Below, piece by piece: positions 37,168 through 47,201 of a stretch of DNA of 64,000 nucleotides (positions are counted from its first letter, which is position 1; every line of letters starts with the position of its first letter). This DNA is from Denitromonas halophila. GTDB lineage: Bacteria; Pseudomonadota; Gammaproteobacteria; Burkholderiales; Rhodocyclaceae. The stretch covers positions 181,518-245,517 of the forward strand of contig NZ_VMNK01000002.1 of NCBI RefSeq assembly GCF_007625155.1, given 5' to 3'. The notes under the pieces are model-generated. The model made no database searches and was not told the origin of the DNA. It saw only the letters and a program-made list of their open reading frames with translations. A program made the position numbers and the translations under genes.

Positions 37168-37539
37168 GAGAGCCATTCTAATGGAGCGTTGGGGGATGGC
37201 AAGCCGGCGTGATGCCGGGCCGTGATGTATGTTTTGTCGCAAAAATAACGCATTTTTTTTGCTGCGGCGCAAATTTGCTGTGCCGAATGATTTTGTTGTT
37301 ATAAAACAGATGGTAATGTGTTTTTTTGACGCTTTCTGATCGGTCGTTGAGTTGATATTGCCGTGTTGCGCAAAAAATGTCCGCAGGAAGTTCTTGACGG
37401 CAAAAGCCTATGCCGGTAAAAGCTGAGGCGTACCTTTCGCGTCGATTGGCGGTTTCAGAACACCGACCCTTCGATTGACCAGAGGGATCGGCTCGATTCT
37501 CGGGCGTATCATTGATGTAATCGCGAGGAAATAGGCAAC
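37168..37539. other. divergent clpS/cold-shock intergenic region
   Basis: This 372-base AT-rich stretch should contain the clpSA promoter and the promoter plus long 5' leader of the cold-shock gene. A weak sigma-70 pair reads plus: TTGACG (37394-37399), 17 bases, TAAAAG (37417-37422), leaving a leader of about 110 bases, which fits cold-shock mRNAs whose leaders act as thermosensors. No gene is seen in it. Confidence 0.4.
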
Positions 37540-37743
37540 ATGGCAACTGGTACTGTTAAGTGGTTCAACGACGCCAAAGGTTTTGGTTTTATTACTCCTG
37601 ATGACGGCAGCGAAGATCTGTTCGCGCACTTCTCCGCCATCAACATGAACGGTTTCAAATCGCTCAAAGAAGGTGACAAAGTCACTTTCGAAGTGACGCA
37701 GGGTCCGAAGGGCAAGCAAGCCTCGAACATCCAGCGTGGCTAA
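37540..37743 (+). CDS. cold-shock family protein (CspA-like)
   Basis: The 67-residue protein is a single cold-shock domain with both RNA-binding motifs, KGFGFIT (RNP1) and DLFAHFS (RNP2), and the usual start TGTVKWFND. It binds single-stranded RNA and DNA and acts as an RNA chaperone. Complete length for the family. A strong intrinsic terminator follows 25 bases after the stop. Whether it is cold-induced cannot be said. Confidence 0.96.
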   Translation: MATGTVKWFNDAKGFGFITPDDGSEDLFAHFSAINMNGFKSLKEGDKVTFEVTQGPKGKQASNIQRG

Positions 37744-37767
37744 TTCTGCTTAGGCAGAATGCGTTAG

Positions 37768-37797
37768 AAAAAGCTGCCTTCGGGCAGCTTTTTTTTT
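37768..37797 (+). terminator. intrinsic terminator of the cold-shock gene
   Basis: AGCTGCC (37772-37778) and GGCAGCT (37783-37789) enclose a TTCG tetraloop and are followed by a run of nine Ts. Confidence 0.92.
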
Positions 37798-37892
37798 CGC
37801 CCGCTCACTACGTCCTACCCGCCCGCTACGCCTGTTTCCGCGCTTTTCTTGTGCGATGCTCGCTGAGCAACAAAGGCAGGGTCGTAAAAGCA

Positions 37893-37915
37893 AAGGCCCG
37901 CTATGAGCGGGCCTT
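37893..37915 (-). terminator. hairpin after rpmG
   Basis: AAGGCCCGC (37893-37901) pairs with GCGGGCCTT (37907-37915) 40 bases after the rpmG stop. The T-run on the minus strand is poor, so it is a moderate candidate for the end of the rpmB-rpmG transcript. Confidence 0.6.
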
Positions 37916-37954
37916 CGATCGAAACCGGCTGGGCGAACCCGGCAGCTGAAATAA

Positions 37955-38122
37955 TTACTTCAGCTTGGTTTCCTTGTACATCACGTGCTTGCGAACCACC
38001 GGATCGAATTTCTTCAGTTCCAGCTTTTCGGGCATCGTGCGCTTGTTCTTGTTGGTGGTGTAAAAGTGTCCCGTGCCAGCACTGGACTCGAGCTTGATTT
38101 TTTCGCGACCGCCTTTGGCCAT
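37955..38122 (-). CDS. rpmG: 50S ribosomal protein L33
   Basis: A 55-residue frame from ATG 38122 to TAA reads [14 protein letters not shown], then [20 protein letters not shown] and ends [11 protein letters not shown]. This is bacterial L33 of the Cys-less type. It follows rpmB with 24 bases between, the conserved order rpmB-rpmG. Confidence 0.97.
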   Translation of the reverse strand: MAKGGREKIKLESSAGTGHFYTTNKNKRTMPEKLELKKFDPVVRKHVMYKETKLK

Positions 38123-38146
38123 GTCAGTCTCCGTCTAGTGAGGGGG

Positions 38147-38383
38147 TTAGATTTTTGCGCCAGCGGCGCGCAGATCGGCCACGACCACATCGACGCCTTT
38201 CTTGTCGATAGTGCGCAGGCCGGCGCTCGAAACGCGCATGCGAATCCAGCGGTTTTCAGCTTCGCTCCAGAACTTGCGGTACTGCAAGTTCGGCAGAAAA
38301 CGACGCTTGGACTTGTTTTGGGCGTGGGAAACATTGTTACCCACCATCGGTGCCTTACCGGTCACTTGGCAAACGCGAGCCAT
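38147..38383 (-). CDS. rpmB: 50S ribosomal protein L28
   Basis: The 78-residue protein starts [20 protein letters not shown] and contains [10 protein letters not shown] and [15 protein letters not shown], all diagnostic for L28. ATG 38383 is chosen over the longer frame from 38434. The gene lies between radC and rpmG, as in many proteobacteria. Confidence 0.98.
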   Translation of the reverse strand: MARVCQVTGKAPMVGNNVSHAQNKSKRRFLPNLQYRKFWSEAENRWIRMRVSSAGLRTIDKKGVDVVVADLRAAGAKI

Positions 38384-38476
38384 GGTTGTGCTCCAGGGAA
38401 ATCGGTTTTCGAAAAGCCGCCGAGTGTACAACACTCAGGGCTGAGAATTCAAGGACTTGTTTTCAAAAAGAGAAAA

Positions 38477-39151
38477 CTACAGCAGTCCGCTTTCAGCAAA
38501 CGACGTGATCTGTGCTTGTGTGACGACAAAATGATCGAGCACACGGACGTCGATCAAAGCCAGTGCACTGCGCAAGTCGCGTGTCAGCGACTGGTCTGCG
38601 GCACTGGGCATGGCATTGCCGGAGGGGTGGTTGTGGGCCAGGATTACCGCCGCGGCATTGTGCGTCAGCGCGAATTTTACGACTTCTCGCGGATACACGC
38701 TTGTTTGTGTGAGTGTGCCGCGGAAAAGTGTCTCGGAAAGGATGAGTCGGTTCTGCGCGTCGAGCAGTAAAACCATGAAAACTTCATGGGGCAGGGCGCC
38801 GAGGTGGAGGCGCAGCCAGCGTTTGACGGCCTCGGGGGCGCCCAGAATGTCGCCTTCGCCGATGTCCTCGGCCAGCGCGCGCCGGGCGATCTCCATGATG
38901 GCCTGAAGCTGGGCGTATTTGGCCAGGCCCATGCCGGGGAAGGCGGCGAAGGCGTCACGCGTGGCGTGGCACAGCCCTGAGAGGGTGCCGAAATGGGCGA
39001 TCAGGTCGCGTGCAAGGTCGACCGCGCTTTTGCCTCGCACGCCAACGCGCAGGAAAATGGCCAGGAGTTCGGCGTCTGACAGGGCCGCCGGGCCGCGCTC
39101 GATGAGCTTTTCCCGCGGGCGCTCGCCGGCGGGCCAATCGGTGATGGCCAT
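38477..39151 (-). CDS. radC: RadC family JAB/MPN-domain protein
   Basis: The 224-residue protein has an N-terminal helix-hairpin-helix-like region ([22 protein letters not shown]) and a C-terminal JAB metalloprotease-like domain with the motif [15 protein letters not shown]. Despite its name, a role in DNA repair is not established; the fold suggests a metal-dependent hydrolase. Start ATG 39151 ([16 protein letters not shown]) was chosen over 39160. It is divergent from coaBC with about 50 bases between. Confidence 0.93.
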   Translation of the reverse strand: MAITDWPAGERPREKLIERGPAALSDAELLAIFLRVGVRGKSAVDLARDLIAHFGTLSGLCHATRDAFAAFPGMGLAKYAQLQAIMEIARRALAEDIGEGDILGAPEAVKRWLRLHLGALPHEVFMVLLLDAQNRLILSETLFRGTLTQTSVYPREVVKFALTHNAAAVILAHNHPSGNAMPSAADQSLTRDLRSALALIDVRVLDHFVVTQAQITSFAESGLL

Positions 39152-39203
39152 GCAGTACAATCCTTGATCAGGCTGAAATCAGCGCTCAGTATATGTGAAT
39201 GTC

Positions 39204-40394
39204 ATGATCGAACTGAAGGGTAGGAAAATTATTCTCGGCGTAACCGGCGGCGTGGCGGCCTACAAGGCGGCCGAATTGACGCGTTTGATGGTCAAGGCCG
39301 GCGCCAGCGTGCACGTGGTGCTCAGCGAAGGCGGGGCGCATTTTGTGACGCCGGTGACCTTTCAGGCGCTCAGCGGGCATCCGGTGTGGACGGATCTGTG
39401 GGATCCGCGCATGGGTAACAACATGGCGCATATTGATCTGACGCGCGACGCCGACGGCATCATCGTGGCACCAGCGACGGCTGATTTCATGGCCCGACTG
39501 GCGCAGGGGCGCTGTGATGACTTGCTGACCACTCTGTGTCTGGCGCGGGATTGCGACCTGATGGTGGCGCCGGCGATGAACCGCCAGATGTGGCAACACC
39601 CGGCTACGCAGCGCAACGCCAGGCAGTTGCTCGACGACGGTGTGGTAGTGCTGGGGCCGGACGAGGGCGAGCAGGCCTGCGGTGAAACCGGTCTGGGCCG
39701 CATGCTGGAGCCTGAGGTGTTGTGCGAAGCGGTGATCAGCCATTTCGAAGCCAAGCGACTGGCGGGGCGCAAAGTGGTGCTGACCGCGGGCCCGACCTTC
39801 GAAGCCATCGATCCGGTACGCGGTATTACCAATAGCAGCTCGGGCAAGATGGGGTACGCCTTGGCACGCGCCTGCGCCCATGCCGGCGCCGAGGTGGTGC
39901 TGGTGAGTGGGCCGGTCGCCTTGCCGGTGCCTTATGGTGTGACGCGGGTCAGCGTGCAGTCTGCGCTGGCGATGCGTGAGGCGGTGGCGGCGGCGATTGA
40001 TGATGCCGACGTGTTCATTGGTGTGGCGGCGGTGGCAGATTACCGGCCGGCAACGCCTGCGGAACACAAGATCAAGAAGTCCGGCGAGGCCATGAGTATC
40101 GCGCTGACGCCCAACCCCGATATCTTGGCCGAGGTGGCCGCGCGGCCGAATCCGCCGTTCTGCGTCGGCTTTGCCGCCGAGAGCCGTGATCTGGACACCT
40201 ACGCCGAAGGCAAGCGACGCAATAAGCGGCTGCCGATGGTGGTGGGCAATCTGGTGCAGGACGGGCTCGGCCAGGACGACAACCAGGTGGTGATCTATGA
40301 CGAGGCGGGCCGCCACCCGGTGCCGCGCGCCGCCAAGGACAATCTCGCCCGCAGCATCGTCAAGCATCTGGCTGACCTGCTGGCGGCACGCTGA
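39204..40394 (+). CDS. coaBC: bifunctional phosphopantothenoylcysteine decarboxylase/phosphopantothenate-cysteine ligase
   Basis: The 396-residue enzyme performs two steps of coenzyme A synthesis. The flavin-binding CoaC part is residues 1-185 ([33 protein letters not shown] with the catalytic-type N and M residues). The CoaB part follows ([36 protein letters not shown]). ATG 39204 is nearest to the conserved start; GTG 39195 is in frame. Next gene dut follows after 17 bases, a frequent arrangement. Confidence 0.96.
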   Translation: MIELKGRKIILGVTGGVAAYKAAELTRLMVKAGASVHVVLSEGGAHFVTPVTFQALSGHPVWTDLWDPRMGNNMAHIDLTRDADGIIVAPATADFMARLAQGRCDDLLTTLCLARDCDLMVAPAMNRQMWQHPATQRNARQLLDDGVVVLGPDEGEQACGETGLGRMLEPEVLCEAVISHFEAKRLAGRKVVLTAGPTFEAIDPVRGITNSSSGKMGYALARACAHAGAEVVLVSGPVALPVPYGVTRVSVQSALAMREAVAAAIDDADVFIGVAAVADYRPATPAEHKIKKSGEAMSIALTPNPDILAEVAARPNPPFCVGFAAESRDLDTYAEGKRRNKRLPMVVGNLVQDGLGQDDNQVVIYDEAGRHPVPRAAKDNLARSIVKHLADLLAAR

Positions 40395-40411
40395 CATTTT
40401 AAGGAAGGACC

Positions 40412-40861
40412 ATGCACCCGATCGACGTCATCCTGCTCGATGAGCGCCTCAAGACCCATCCGCCGGCCTACGCCACGCCGGGCGCGGCCGGGCTGGATCT
40501 GCGCGCCTGTCTCGACGCACCCTTGAACTTGTTGCCGGGCGATACCGTGCTGGTACCCACCGGCGTGGCGATTCATCTGGACGATCCGGGGCTGGCCGCG
40601 ATGATTCTGCCGCGTTCGGGGTTGGGTCACAAACATGGCATCGTGCTGGGCAACCTCGTCGGGCTGATCGATTCGGACTACCAGGGGCAGATCTTCGTGT
40701 CGGTCTGGAACCGCGGCAAGGTCGCGTTCAAGATCGAACCGATGGAGCGGATCGCGCAACTGGTGGTGGTGCCGGTGGTGCAGGCGACCTTCAATGTGGT
40801 GGACCAGTTCGAGGCGTCGACGCGCGGCGCGGGCGGCTTCGGCAGCACCGGTTCGAAATGA
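40412..40861 (+). CDS. dut: deoxyuridine triphosphatase
   Basis: The 149-residue enzyme hydrolyses dUTP to dUMP. The five motifs are present: [28 protein letters not shown] with the catalytic Asp, [10 protein letters not shown] and [10 protein letters not shown] at the flexible C-terminus. AAGGAAGGA lies before ATG 40412. Overlaps the next (Nudix) gene by 4 bases, so coaBC-dut-nudix form an operon concerned with cofactor and nucleotide care. Confidence 0.97.
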   Translation: MHPIDVILLDERLKTHPPAYATPGAAGLDLRACLDAPLNLLPGDTVLVPTGVAIHLDDPGLAAMILPRSGLGHKHGIVLGNLVGLIDSDYQGQIFVSVWNRGKVAFKIEPMERIAQLVVVPVVQATFNVVDQFEASTRGAGGFGSTGSK

Positions 40862-41346
40862 CTGTCGCGATCGCGGGTATCCCTACTGGGGTGCATGTGA
40901 TCCTGCCGCAAACCGGCTCGGTGTTGCTGATGCGTCGGGCCAATACGGGCTTTTTCGATGGCTTGTTCAGCTTGCCGGGTGGGCATGTGGAAGCGGGCGA
41001 GTCGATTCGTATGGCCGCGATCCGAGAGATGGCCGAAGAACTGGATGTGTGTCTGACGGCGCCCGACCTGGATCTGGTTGGCGTGGTGCACCGACTCTCG
41101 GACACCAATCGTATCGATTTCTTTTTGCGCGCTCGCCACTGGCAGGGCGAGCCACGCCGGGCCGAGCCCGACAAGTGCGACGCGCTGGGCTGGTATTCGC
41201 CCGCCGCCTTGCCTGCGAACACCGTCGCCTATATTCGTGAGGCACTCGGCTGCACGTGCGCGGAGCCGTGGGTGATGGAGCTGGGCTGGCCTGCGCCGCC
41301 GGCGGATGAAACCGTGCGTCCAGCGGCGTCTGCCCAAATCCCCTAA
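40858..41346 (+). CDS. Nudix hydrolase
   Basis: The 162-residue protein has a full Nudix box, [20 protein letters not shown] followed by ELDV (residues about 41-64). It hydrolyses a nucleoside diphosphate linked to some other group; the substrate is unknown, but the location after dut suggests a damaged or unwanted nucleotide. ATG 40858 overlaps the dut stop. The last 4 bases overlap the converging flavocytochrome gene. Confidence 0.9.
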   Translation: MTVAIAGIPTGVHVILPQTGSVLLMRRANTGFFDGLFSLPGGHVEAGESIRMAAIREMAEELDVCLTAPDLDLVGVVHRLSDTNRIDFFLRARHWQGEPRRAEPDKCDALGWYSPAALPANTVAYIREALGCTCAEPWVMELGWPAPPADETVRPAASAQIP

Positions 41347-42602
41347 CGCAGCATATCGGCCCAGATGTTGTGCGCCCAGGCCTGCGCCGCCGTGGCTTCG
41401 GCGGGGCTGGCGACGGCCGACAGACCACCGGCACCTTCGACGGGTAGGAAAGTGTGTTCCGCCGTGTCGAAGCGATGCACCGAGGCCACATGCATGGCGC
41501 TGTCGCCACCGACATAGCTGTAGCAGGTGTTCATCACCACCGGCGAGGCGTTGGGCGGCAGATCGGCGAGCAGGTGCAAGATGGCCGCCGCCGCGACCTT
41601 GGCTTGCTGGTTGGCCATGGTGCCGGATTTGGGCATGCGCGGCGCCGACAGGGTCGCGTCACCGATGACGTGGACATTGGGTACGTCGCTCACTTCGGTG
41701 CTCAGCCAATTCACCGACACCCAGCGATCATTGACCAGCCGACTGCCAATGAGCTCGACGACCTTGCCCGCGCGCTGCGGCGGAATCACGTTGAGCACGT
41801 CGGCTTTGATGTCATCGAACTCCAGCTTCGCGGTGCGCGATCGGGCATCGACGCCGAGCAGCTGATTGTTCGGCCGGTATTCGATCAAGCCTCGGTAACG
41901 GTCGCCCCAGGCCGCCAGGAACAGCCCTTTCTTGGACTGGATATCGGCGTTGGCGTCGAGCACCAGCACCTTGGCGCGCGGCTTGTGGCGACGGCAGTAG
42001 TCAGCCACCAGGCTGGCGCGCTCGTAGGGTCCGGGCGGGCAGCGGAAGGGCGCCTTGGGAATGTGAATGGCAAACACGCCACCGTCGGGCATGGCGGCGA
42101 GTTGGCGCTGCAAAAGGGTGGTTTGCGGGCCGGCCTTCCAGGCGTGTGGAATCTCGTCTTCGTGTCCGGCCAGGCCTTCGATGCGCTCGGGCATGAAGTC
42201 GATCCCGGGCGAGAGCAGCAGGCGGTCGTAGTGCAGGCGCTCACCACTGGCCAGTCGCAGTTCCCGCGTGGCCGGGTCGATGGCGGTGACGGTGTCCTGG
42301 ACCACGCGCACGCCGTGATGATCGCGCAGGCCGGCGTAATCGTGAGTGATCTGCGCCATGGTCTCCATGCCACCGATGACAAGGTTCGACATCGGGCAGG
42401 AGACGAACTGGGCGTTGCGCTCGATGAGCGTGACCCTGACCTGACCGTTGCTCCACAAGCGCAGATACTTGGCTGCGGTGGCACCGCCGAAGCCGCCACC
42501 GACCACCACCACATGGGCGCTGCGGGCGGACTTGCCGATCTGTGCGCATCCGGCCAGGGCGGCAGCGCCGACGGCAGCGAGGAAATGGCGTCGATTGGTC
42601 AT
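41343..42602 (-). CDS. fccB: sulfide dehydrogenase flavoprotein subunit (flavocytochrome c type)
   Basis: The 419-residue protein has a Tat signal (NRRHFLAAVGAAALAGC), then the FAD motif VVVVGGGFGGATAAKYLR, the active-site Cys in FVSCPMSNLVIGGM, and the C-terminal FCSD domain with MNTCYSYVG. It oxidises sulfide to sulfur in the periplasm and gives electrons to cytochrome c. The cytochrome subunit gene precedes it by 4 bases. ATG 42602 fits the signal peptide; the frame is open from 42638. The SoxF name is used for relatives in Sox clusters. Confidence 0.9.
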   Translation of the reverse strand: MTNRRHFLAAVGAAALAGCAQIGKSARSAHVVVVGGGFGGATAAKYLRLWSNGQVRVTLIERNAQFVSCPMSNLVIGGMETMAQITHDYAGLRDHHGVRVVQDTVTAIDPATRELRLASGERLHYDRLLLSPGIDFMPERIEGLAGHEDEIPHAWKAGPQTTLLQRQLAAMPDGGVFAIHIPKAPFRCPPGPYERASLVADYCRRHKPRAKVLVLDANADIQSKKGLFLAAWGDRYRGLIEYRPNNQLLGVDARSRTAKLEFDDIKADVLNVIPPQRAGKVVELIGSRLVNDRWVSVNWLSTEVSDVPNVHVIGDATLSAPRMPKSGTMANQQAKVAAAAILHLLADLPPNASPVVMNTCYSYVGGDSAMHVASVHRFDTAEHTFLPVEGAGGLSAVASPAEATAAQAWAHNIWADMLR

Positions 42603-42606
42603 GGCG

Positions 42607-42927
42607 TCAGTGTCCTGTGCGGGCGCGTTGGGCGGCAAAATGCTCGGCGATCAGCGTCAATTGTTCTGGCGTGTAGCCCTTGGTGATCTGATGCATGATG
42701 GTGGCGGGCTTTTCGCCGCGGCTGAAGGCGGACAGCTTGCGCAGCAACGTGTCGCGCGGGACGCCGGCGAGGCTTTCCGTGCCGCCGACGCTGTGTCCGT
42801 CTGTACCGTGGCAATTGGCGCAGGTGGCGGCGAGTGTGCGACCGGCATCGATGGCCATGCCGCCGGCGTGAATGGCTGGTGCCATGGCGCCCAGCCAAAG
42901 GAAAATCAGTGGCCGTATCAGCTTCAA
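42607..42927 (-). CDS. periplasmic c-type cytochrome, likely FCSD haem subunit
   Basis: The 106-residue protein has a Sec signal peptide (residues 1-21) and one haem motif CANCH (C36, C39, H40). PATIMHQITKGYTPEQLTLIAEHFA holds a candidate distal Met. It is a monohaem class I cytochrome, about half the size of the dihaem FccA of Allochromatium, and fits the monohaem cytochrome partners found with FCSD flavoproteins. Cotranscribed with the flavoprotein; divergent from soxYZ with 114 bases between. Confidence 0.88.
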   Translation of the reverse strand: MKLIRPLIFLWLGAMAPAIHAGGMAIDAGRTLAATCANCHGTDGHSVGGTESLAGVPRDTLLRKLSAFSRGEKPATIMHQITKGYTPEQLTLIAEHFAAQRARTGH

Positions 42928-43041
42928 GTCGGTCTCCCGTGTCAGGAACGAATGGCCGTCATGATACCGGTTGACGCTGCGGCGACGCGGGCTATGGCAC
43001 GATATGCGGTGAATGGACAGAAATTTTGCTCAGGAGAAGGT

Positions 43042-43488
43042 ATGGATCGGTCACGGCGGTTGGCCCTGAAAACAGGTGCGCGCGCGGGCGTGCTCGCCTG
43101 GCTGGTTGCGGCCGGCGTGCTGCCGGTGTCGGCGGCATCCGTGTTTTCGATTCATGGTGTCGACGCAGTGATGGAGGCGCTGGGTGCAGCCGGGGCGCGT
43201 GAGAGCGACGCGATCGAGATCGTCGCGGCCGAGATCGTCGAGAACGGTGCGATGGTGTCAGTCGAGGTGATCTCCCGCCTGGCGGGCACGCGGCAAATGG
43301 CGCTGCTCGTCGATCAGAATCCGACCACCTTGGCGGCGGTATTTGCGTTGCCTGACGGGACCTTGCCCCGTCTGCAGACCCGAATCAAGATGGCGCAAAC
43401 GAGTCACGTGATTGCAGTTATTGAAGCTGATGGCGGTTTTTCGCTGGCGCGGCGCGAGATCAAGATTGTGCAGGGCGGTTGCGGCTGA
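43042..43488 (+). CDS. soxY: thiosulfate oxidation carrier protein SoxY
   Basis: The 148-residue protein has a Tat-type signal (RSRRLALKTG...) and ends VQGGCG, where Cys 147 in the flexible tail is the covalent sulfur carrier of SoxY. AGGAGAAGG lies just before ATG 43042. It acts in the periplasm as a heterodimer with SoxZ, which is encoded 19 bases downstream. No soxXA, soxB or soxCD is in the window, so the local partner is likely the divergent sulfide dehydrogenase. Confidence 0.9.
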   Translation: MDRSRRLALKTGARAGVLAWLVAAGVLPVSAASVFSIHGVDAVMEALGAAGARESDAIEIVAAEIVENGAMVSVEVISRLAGTRQMALLVDQNPTTLAAVFALPDGTLPRLQTRIKMAQTSHVIAVIEADGGFSLARREIKIVQGGCG

Positions 43489-43507
43489 GCGCAATGAGGA
43501 CAGAACA

Positions 43508-43819
43508 ATGAGCGATCCCGTACGGATCCGGGCGACGGTGGCAGAGGGCGTGACGCAAGTGCGTCTGATGGCGGCGCACCCGATGGAAACCGGGCGGCGG
43601 CGCCTGGCCGAGGGCGCGCTGGTGGCGGCGCATTACATCACTGACCTGACGGTGTTGCACGAGGCCCGTGTGGTCTTGCAGGCGCGCTTCGGGCCGTCGG
43701 TGTCGCGCGACCCGTATCTGGTGTTTTCGTTTGCCGGAGGCGCGCCGGGCGAGACGGTGAGCGTGTCATGGCGCGACAACCGGGGCGATAGCCGTAGCGA
43801 CACAGTCACGATTCGCTGA
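43508..43819 (+). CDS. soxZ: thiosulfate oxidation carrier complex protein SoxZ
   Basis: The 103-residue protein has the SoxZ immunoglobulin-like fold with AHPMETGRRRL, ALVAAHYITDLTV and GETVSVSWRDNRGDSRSD. It lacks its own signal peptide and is co-exported with SoxY. ATG 43508 was chosen after GAGGACAG. Together with soxY it forms a two-gene unit. Confidence 0.93.
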   Translation: MSDPVRIRATVAEGVTQVRLMAAHPMETGRRRLAEGALVAAHYITDLTVLHEARVVLQARFGPSVSRDPYLVFSFAGGAPGETVSVSWRDNRGDSRSDTVTIR

Positions 43820-44077
43820 GCGAAGTGGGCCGAAGTTCGGTGTCGATCCGCACGGCAAACGCCGCTTCATTTTGGTGCATGGGTGGCAGAAAATGCCCCC
43901 AGTGATAACCGGCGGTCAGTCATCTATATGATTGCCAGCGAGACGTAAGGATCCGGCATTATAATTACGCCTTCGCCTTGACTTGCCTGAATGCGAATAC
44001 GGAGCGCTTAGGGCAAACTAGGCTGGTTGCGGTATCCGGTTGGCTTTGCGCCACGATATAAAACAAGGGAGAAATGC
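43820..44077 (+). promoter_or_regulatory. soxZ-icd intergenic region with likely icd promoter
   Basis: A perfect -10 box TATAAT lies at 43960-43965, about 113 bases before the icd start, but no -35 hexamer at the right spacing is clear (TTGCCA at 43932 is 22 bases away). No gene is seen. Confidence 0.35.
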
Positions 44078-46315
44078 ATGACTACGAAGCGTCCGACGAT
44101 CATCTACACCCTCACCGATGAGGCGCCCTTGTTGGCGACGTGCTCCCTGCTGCCGATTATCCGGACGTTCGCCGCGCCGGCTGGCATCGACGTGACGACG
44201 AGCGATATCTCGGTGGCAGCGCGGGTGCTGGCTGAATTCTCCGAATTCCTGACCGACGAGCAGAAGGTGCCGGATACGCTCGCCGAGCTGGGCCGTCTGA
44301 CCCAGGAGCCGGACACCAACATCATCAAATTGCCGAACATCAGCGCCTCGGTGTCGCAGCTGATGGCCTGCGTCAAGGAATTGCAGTCCAAGGGCTACGC
44401 GATTCCCGACTACCCGGAAGCGCCAAAAACCGACGAAGACAAAGCGATCAAGGTCCGCTACGGCAAGTGCCTGGGCTCCGCCGTCAACCCGGTGCTGCGC
44501 GAAGGCAACTCCGACCGCCGCGCGCCGGCTGCCGTCAAGAACTACGCCAAGAAACACCCGCACTCGATGGGCAAGTGGAGCCAGGCCTCGCGTACCCATG
44601 TCTCGCATATGAAGCATGGCGACTTCTACCACGGCGAAAAGTCGATGACGCTCGACCGTGCGCGCAAGGTCAAGATGGAGCTGATCACCAAGGAAGGCGA
44701 AGCCATCGTGCTCAAGCCCGAAGTTGCGTTGCTTGACGGCGAGATCATCGATTCGATGTTCATGAGCAAAAAAGCGCTGTGCGACTTCTACGAAGAGCAG
44801 ATTGAAGACGCGCGCCAGTCCGGCGTGATGTTCTCGCTGCACGTGAAGGCGACGATGATGAAGGTGTCGCACCCCATCGTCTTCGGCCACTGCGTCCGGA
44901 TCTTCTACAAGGACGCCTTCAAGAAGCACGCCGCGCTGTTCCGTGAGCTGGGTGTCAACGTCAACAACGGCATGGTCAATCTGTACGACAAGATCGCCAA
45001 TCTGCCGCGCTCGCAGCGCGAGGAGATCATCGAAGATCTGCACGCCTGCCACGAGCACCGCCCCGAGCTGGCGATGGTCGATTCGGCCAAGGGCATCACC
45101 AACTTCCACTCGCCCAACGACATCATCGTTGACGCTTCCATGCCGGCGATGATCCGCTCAGGCGGCAAGATGTGGGGGGCCGATGGTCGCCAGAAAGACG
45201 CCAAGGCAGTGATGCCGGAGTCGACCTTTGCCCGTATCTACCAGGAGATGATCAACTTCTGCAAAACCAACGGCAACTTCGATCCGAAGACCATGGGCAC
45301 CGTGCCCAACGTCGGTCTGATGGCGCAGAAAGCCGAAGAGTATGGCTCGCACGACAAGACCTTCGAGATCCCGAAGGCCGGCGTCGCCAACATCACCGAT
45401 CTGGACACCGGCGAAGTGCTGCTATCGCAGAACGTCGAAGAGGGCGACATCTGGCGCATGTGCCAGGTCAAGGACGCCCCGATCCGCGACTGGGTCAAAC
45501 TCGCCGTCACCCGCGCGCGCAACTCCGGCATGCCGGCCGTGTTCTGGCTCGACCCCTACCGTCCGCACGAGAACGAGCTGATCAAGAAGGTCGAGCTCTA
45601 CCTGAAGGATCACGACACCACCGGTCTCGACATCCAGCACATGTCGCAAGTGCGCGCCATGCGTTACACCCTGGAGCGCGTGGTTCGCGGCCAGGACACC
45701 ATTTCGGTCACCGGCAACATCCTGCGCGACTATCTGACCGACCTGTTCCCGATCATGGAACTGGGCACCTCGGCCAAGATGCTGTCCATCGTTCCGCTGA
45801 TGGCTGGCGGTGGCATGTACGAAACCGGTGCCGGCGGCTCCGCGCCCAAGCACGTGCAGCAGCTGGTTGAAGAAAACCACCTGCGTTGGGACTCGCTCGG
45901 CGAGTTCCTCGCGCTGGCCGTGTCGCTTGAAGACCTCGGCATCAAGGAAGGCAACGCCAAGGCCAAGCTGCTCGCCAAGACGCTGGACGAAGCCACGGGC
46001 AAGCTGCTCGACAACGACAAATCGCCATCGCGCAAGACCGGCGAGCTCGACAACCGCGGCAGCCACTTCTACCTGGCCATGTACTGGGCGCAGGCCCTGG
46101 CGGCACAGGACGAAGACGCCGAGTTGAAAGCGTACTTCACCCCGCTGGCCAAGTCGCTGGCCGACAACGAGGCGAAGATTCTTGCCGAACTCAGCGCCGT
46201 GCAGGGCAAGCCGGTCGATATCGGTGGCTATTACATGGCCGACGCCGAGAAGACCAAGACGGTAATGCGCCCGAGCACGACGCTGAACGCTGCGCTTGCT
46301 GCCACGCGCGGCTGA
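44078..46315 (+). CDS. icd: isocitrate dehydrogenase (NADP), monomeric type
   Basis: The 745-residue enzyme is of the monomeric class (about 740 residues, unrelated in length to the dimeric 415-residue form): [54 protein letters not shown] and [25 protein letters not shown] stretches. It converts isocitrate to 2-oxoglutarate, making NADPH. ATG 44078 has AAGGGAG 7 bases upstream. It is a single-gene unit ended by a perfect 38-base palindrome. Confidence 0.97.
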   Translation: MTTKRPTIIYTLTDEAPLLATCSLLPIIRTFAAPAGIDVTTSDISVAARVLAEFSEFLTDEQKVPDTLAELGRLTQEPDTNIIKLPNISASVSQLMACVKELQSKGYAIPDYPEAPKTDEDKAIKVRYGKCLGSAVNPVLREGNSDRRAPAAVKNYAKKHPHSMGKWSQASRTHVSHMKHGDFYHGEKSMTLDRARKVKMELITKEGEAIVLKPEVALLDGEIIDSMFMSKKALCDFYEEQIEDARQSGVMFSLHVKATMMKVSHPIVFGHCVRIFYKDAFKKHAALFRELGVNVNNGMVNLYDKIANLPRSQREEIIEDLHACHEHRPELAMVDSAKGITNFHSPNDIIVDASMPAMIRSGGKMWGADGRQKDAKAVMPESTFARIYQEMINFCKTNGNFDPKTMGTVPNVGLMAQKAEEYGSHDKTFEIPKAGVANITDLDTGEVLLSQNVEEGDIWRMCQVKDAPIRDWVKLAVTRARNSGMPAVFWLDPYRPHENELIKKVELYLKDHDTTGLDIQHMSQVRAMRYTLERVVRGQDTISVTGNILRDYLTDLFPIMELGTSAKMLSIVPLMAGGGMYETGAGGSAPKHVQQLVEENHLRWDSLGEFLALAVSLEDLGIKEGNAKAKLLAKTLDEATGKLLDNDKSPSRKTGELDNRGSHFYLAMYWAQALAAQDEDAELKAYFTPLAKSLADNEAKILAELSAVQGKPVDIGGYYMADAEKTKTVMRPSTTLNAALAATRG

Positions 46316-46355
46316 ACCGCCCGCTGACGCGAACCAGCGGGTTCGCGTCTGTTGT

Positions 46356-46393
46356 AAAACAAATGCCAGAGACGCGTCTCTGGCATTTGTTTT
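46356..46393. terminator. bidirectional terminator, perfect 38-base palindrome
   Basis: Bases 46356-46374 are exactly complementary to 46375-46393, with AAAA at the left edge and TTTT at the right edge. The stem CAAATGCCAGAGAC is unusually long. It lies 40 bases after the icd stop. Confidence 0.88.
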
Positions 46394-46593
46394 TCTGCGC
46401 ACGGGCGGGGCGGCGCTCTTTCGCTGATCGTTGGCATAGCGATAAATTACTGTTTGTCATATGGAAATGACATTTGTTGGCGTGTATGATGCGAGCCCAG
46501 CTGGAGTATTCCAGGAGGCGCTGGCCGTGGGCTGTTGAATCCCCGGTGTCGCAAGCGCGGACCCCTATATTCACTCGTCACGAGGTTCTTTCC

Positions 46594-47139
46594 ATGAAGT
46601 CGTCCTTGATCGCCATTGCGCTGAGCGCATGTTTGTTGTCCGCTTGCGCAACCGCCCCCCAGTCGTCCGGAGAGCCGGCAGCACCGGCTGCCGCACCGCG
46701 GGCTGAGCCCGGAAAGACGCCCATGCAGTTGTTGTCGGCGGAGGCGGACGGGCTGAAAGATGTCGGACTTGGCGTCGAAGCATTGGGTGATGGCTTGCGC
46801 GTGACGCTGCCCGGTGCGATGAGCTTCAAGTCGGGGCGCAGCGAATTGAATGCCGACGCTGCCGATGCGCTTGATCGTCTCGCCGGCGTACTCAATACGG
46901 TGCCGCAGGTGCATGCGCGGGTGGTCGGGCATACCGACAGCGCCGGGGATGGCGCCTACAATCAGACGCTGTCCGAGGCGCGCGCCGCCGCGGTGGCGCG
47001 TGCTTTGATCGAGCGGGGTGTCGCCGAGGAGCGCCTGTCTTCAGAAGGGCGTGGCGAAGATGAGCCGGTGGCTGACAACGGCTCGCGGGAAGGCCGTGCA
47101 AGCAATCGTCGAGTCGAGCTCGTGATCGGCGCGAAGTGA
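46594..47139 (+). CDS. OmpA-family outer-membrane lipoprotein
   Basis: The 181-residue protein has a lipoprotein signal with lipobox LLSAC (Cys 18), an Ala/Pro-rich linker and a C-terminal OmpA peptidoglycan-binding domain (MSFKSGRSELNADA, GHTDSAGD, LSEARAAAVARALIERG, NRRVELVI). Such proteins anchor the outer membrane to the cell wall. Start ATG 46594 fits the signal; GAGG lies 10 bases upstream. Between icd and this gene no other gene is seen. Confidence 0.9.
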   Translation: MKSSLIAIALSACLLSACATAPQSSGEPAAPAAAPRAEPGKTPMQLLSAEADGLKDVGLGVEALGDGLRVTLPGAMSFKSGRSELNADAADALDRLAGVLNTVPQVHARVVGHTDSAGDGAYNQTLSEARAAAVARALIERGVAEERLSSEGRGEDEPVADNGSREGRASNRRVELVIGAK

Positions 47140-47151
47140 GTCTGTCATTCA

Positions 47152-47187
47152 AAACAACAACGCCGGCATATGCCGGCGTTGTTGTTT
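47152..47187. terminator. bidirectional terminator, perfect 36-base palindrome
   Basis: Bases 47152-47169 are exactly complementary to 47170-47187 (stem AAACAACAACGCCGGCA), between the converging lipoprotein and moeA genes. Confidence 0.88.
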
Positions 47188-47201
47188 GATCGCTCGGCGG
47201 A

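Noticed and set aside
44018..45109. 363-residue open frame opposite icd
   Set aside because: Antisense shadow without motifs; the monomeric isocitrate dehydrogenase is unmistakable.
46356..46393. Perfect 38-base palindrome considered as attachment site or protein-binding site
   Set aside because: Position just after icd and A/T edges fit an intrinsic two-way terminator better.
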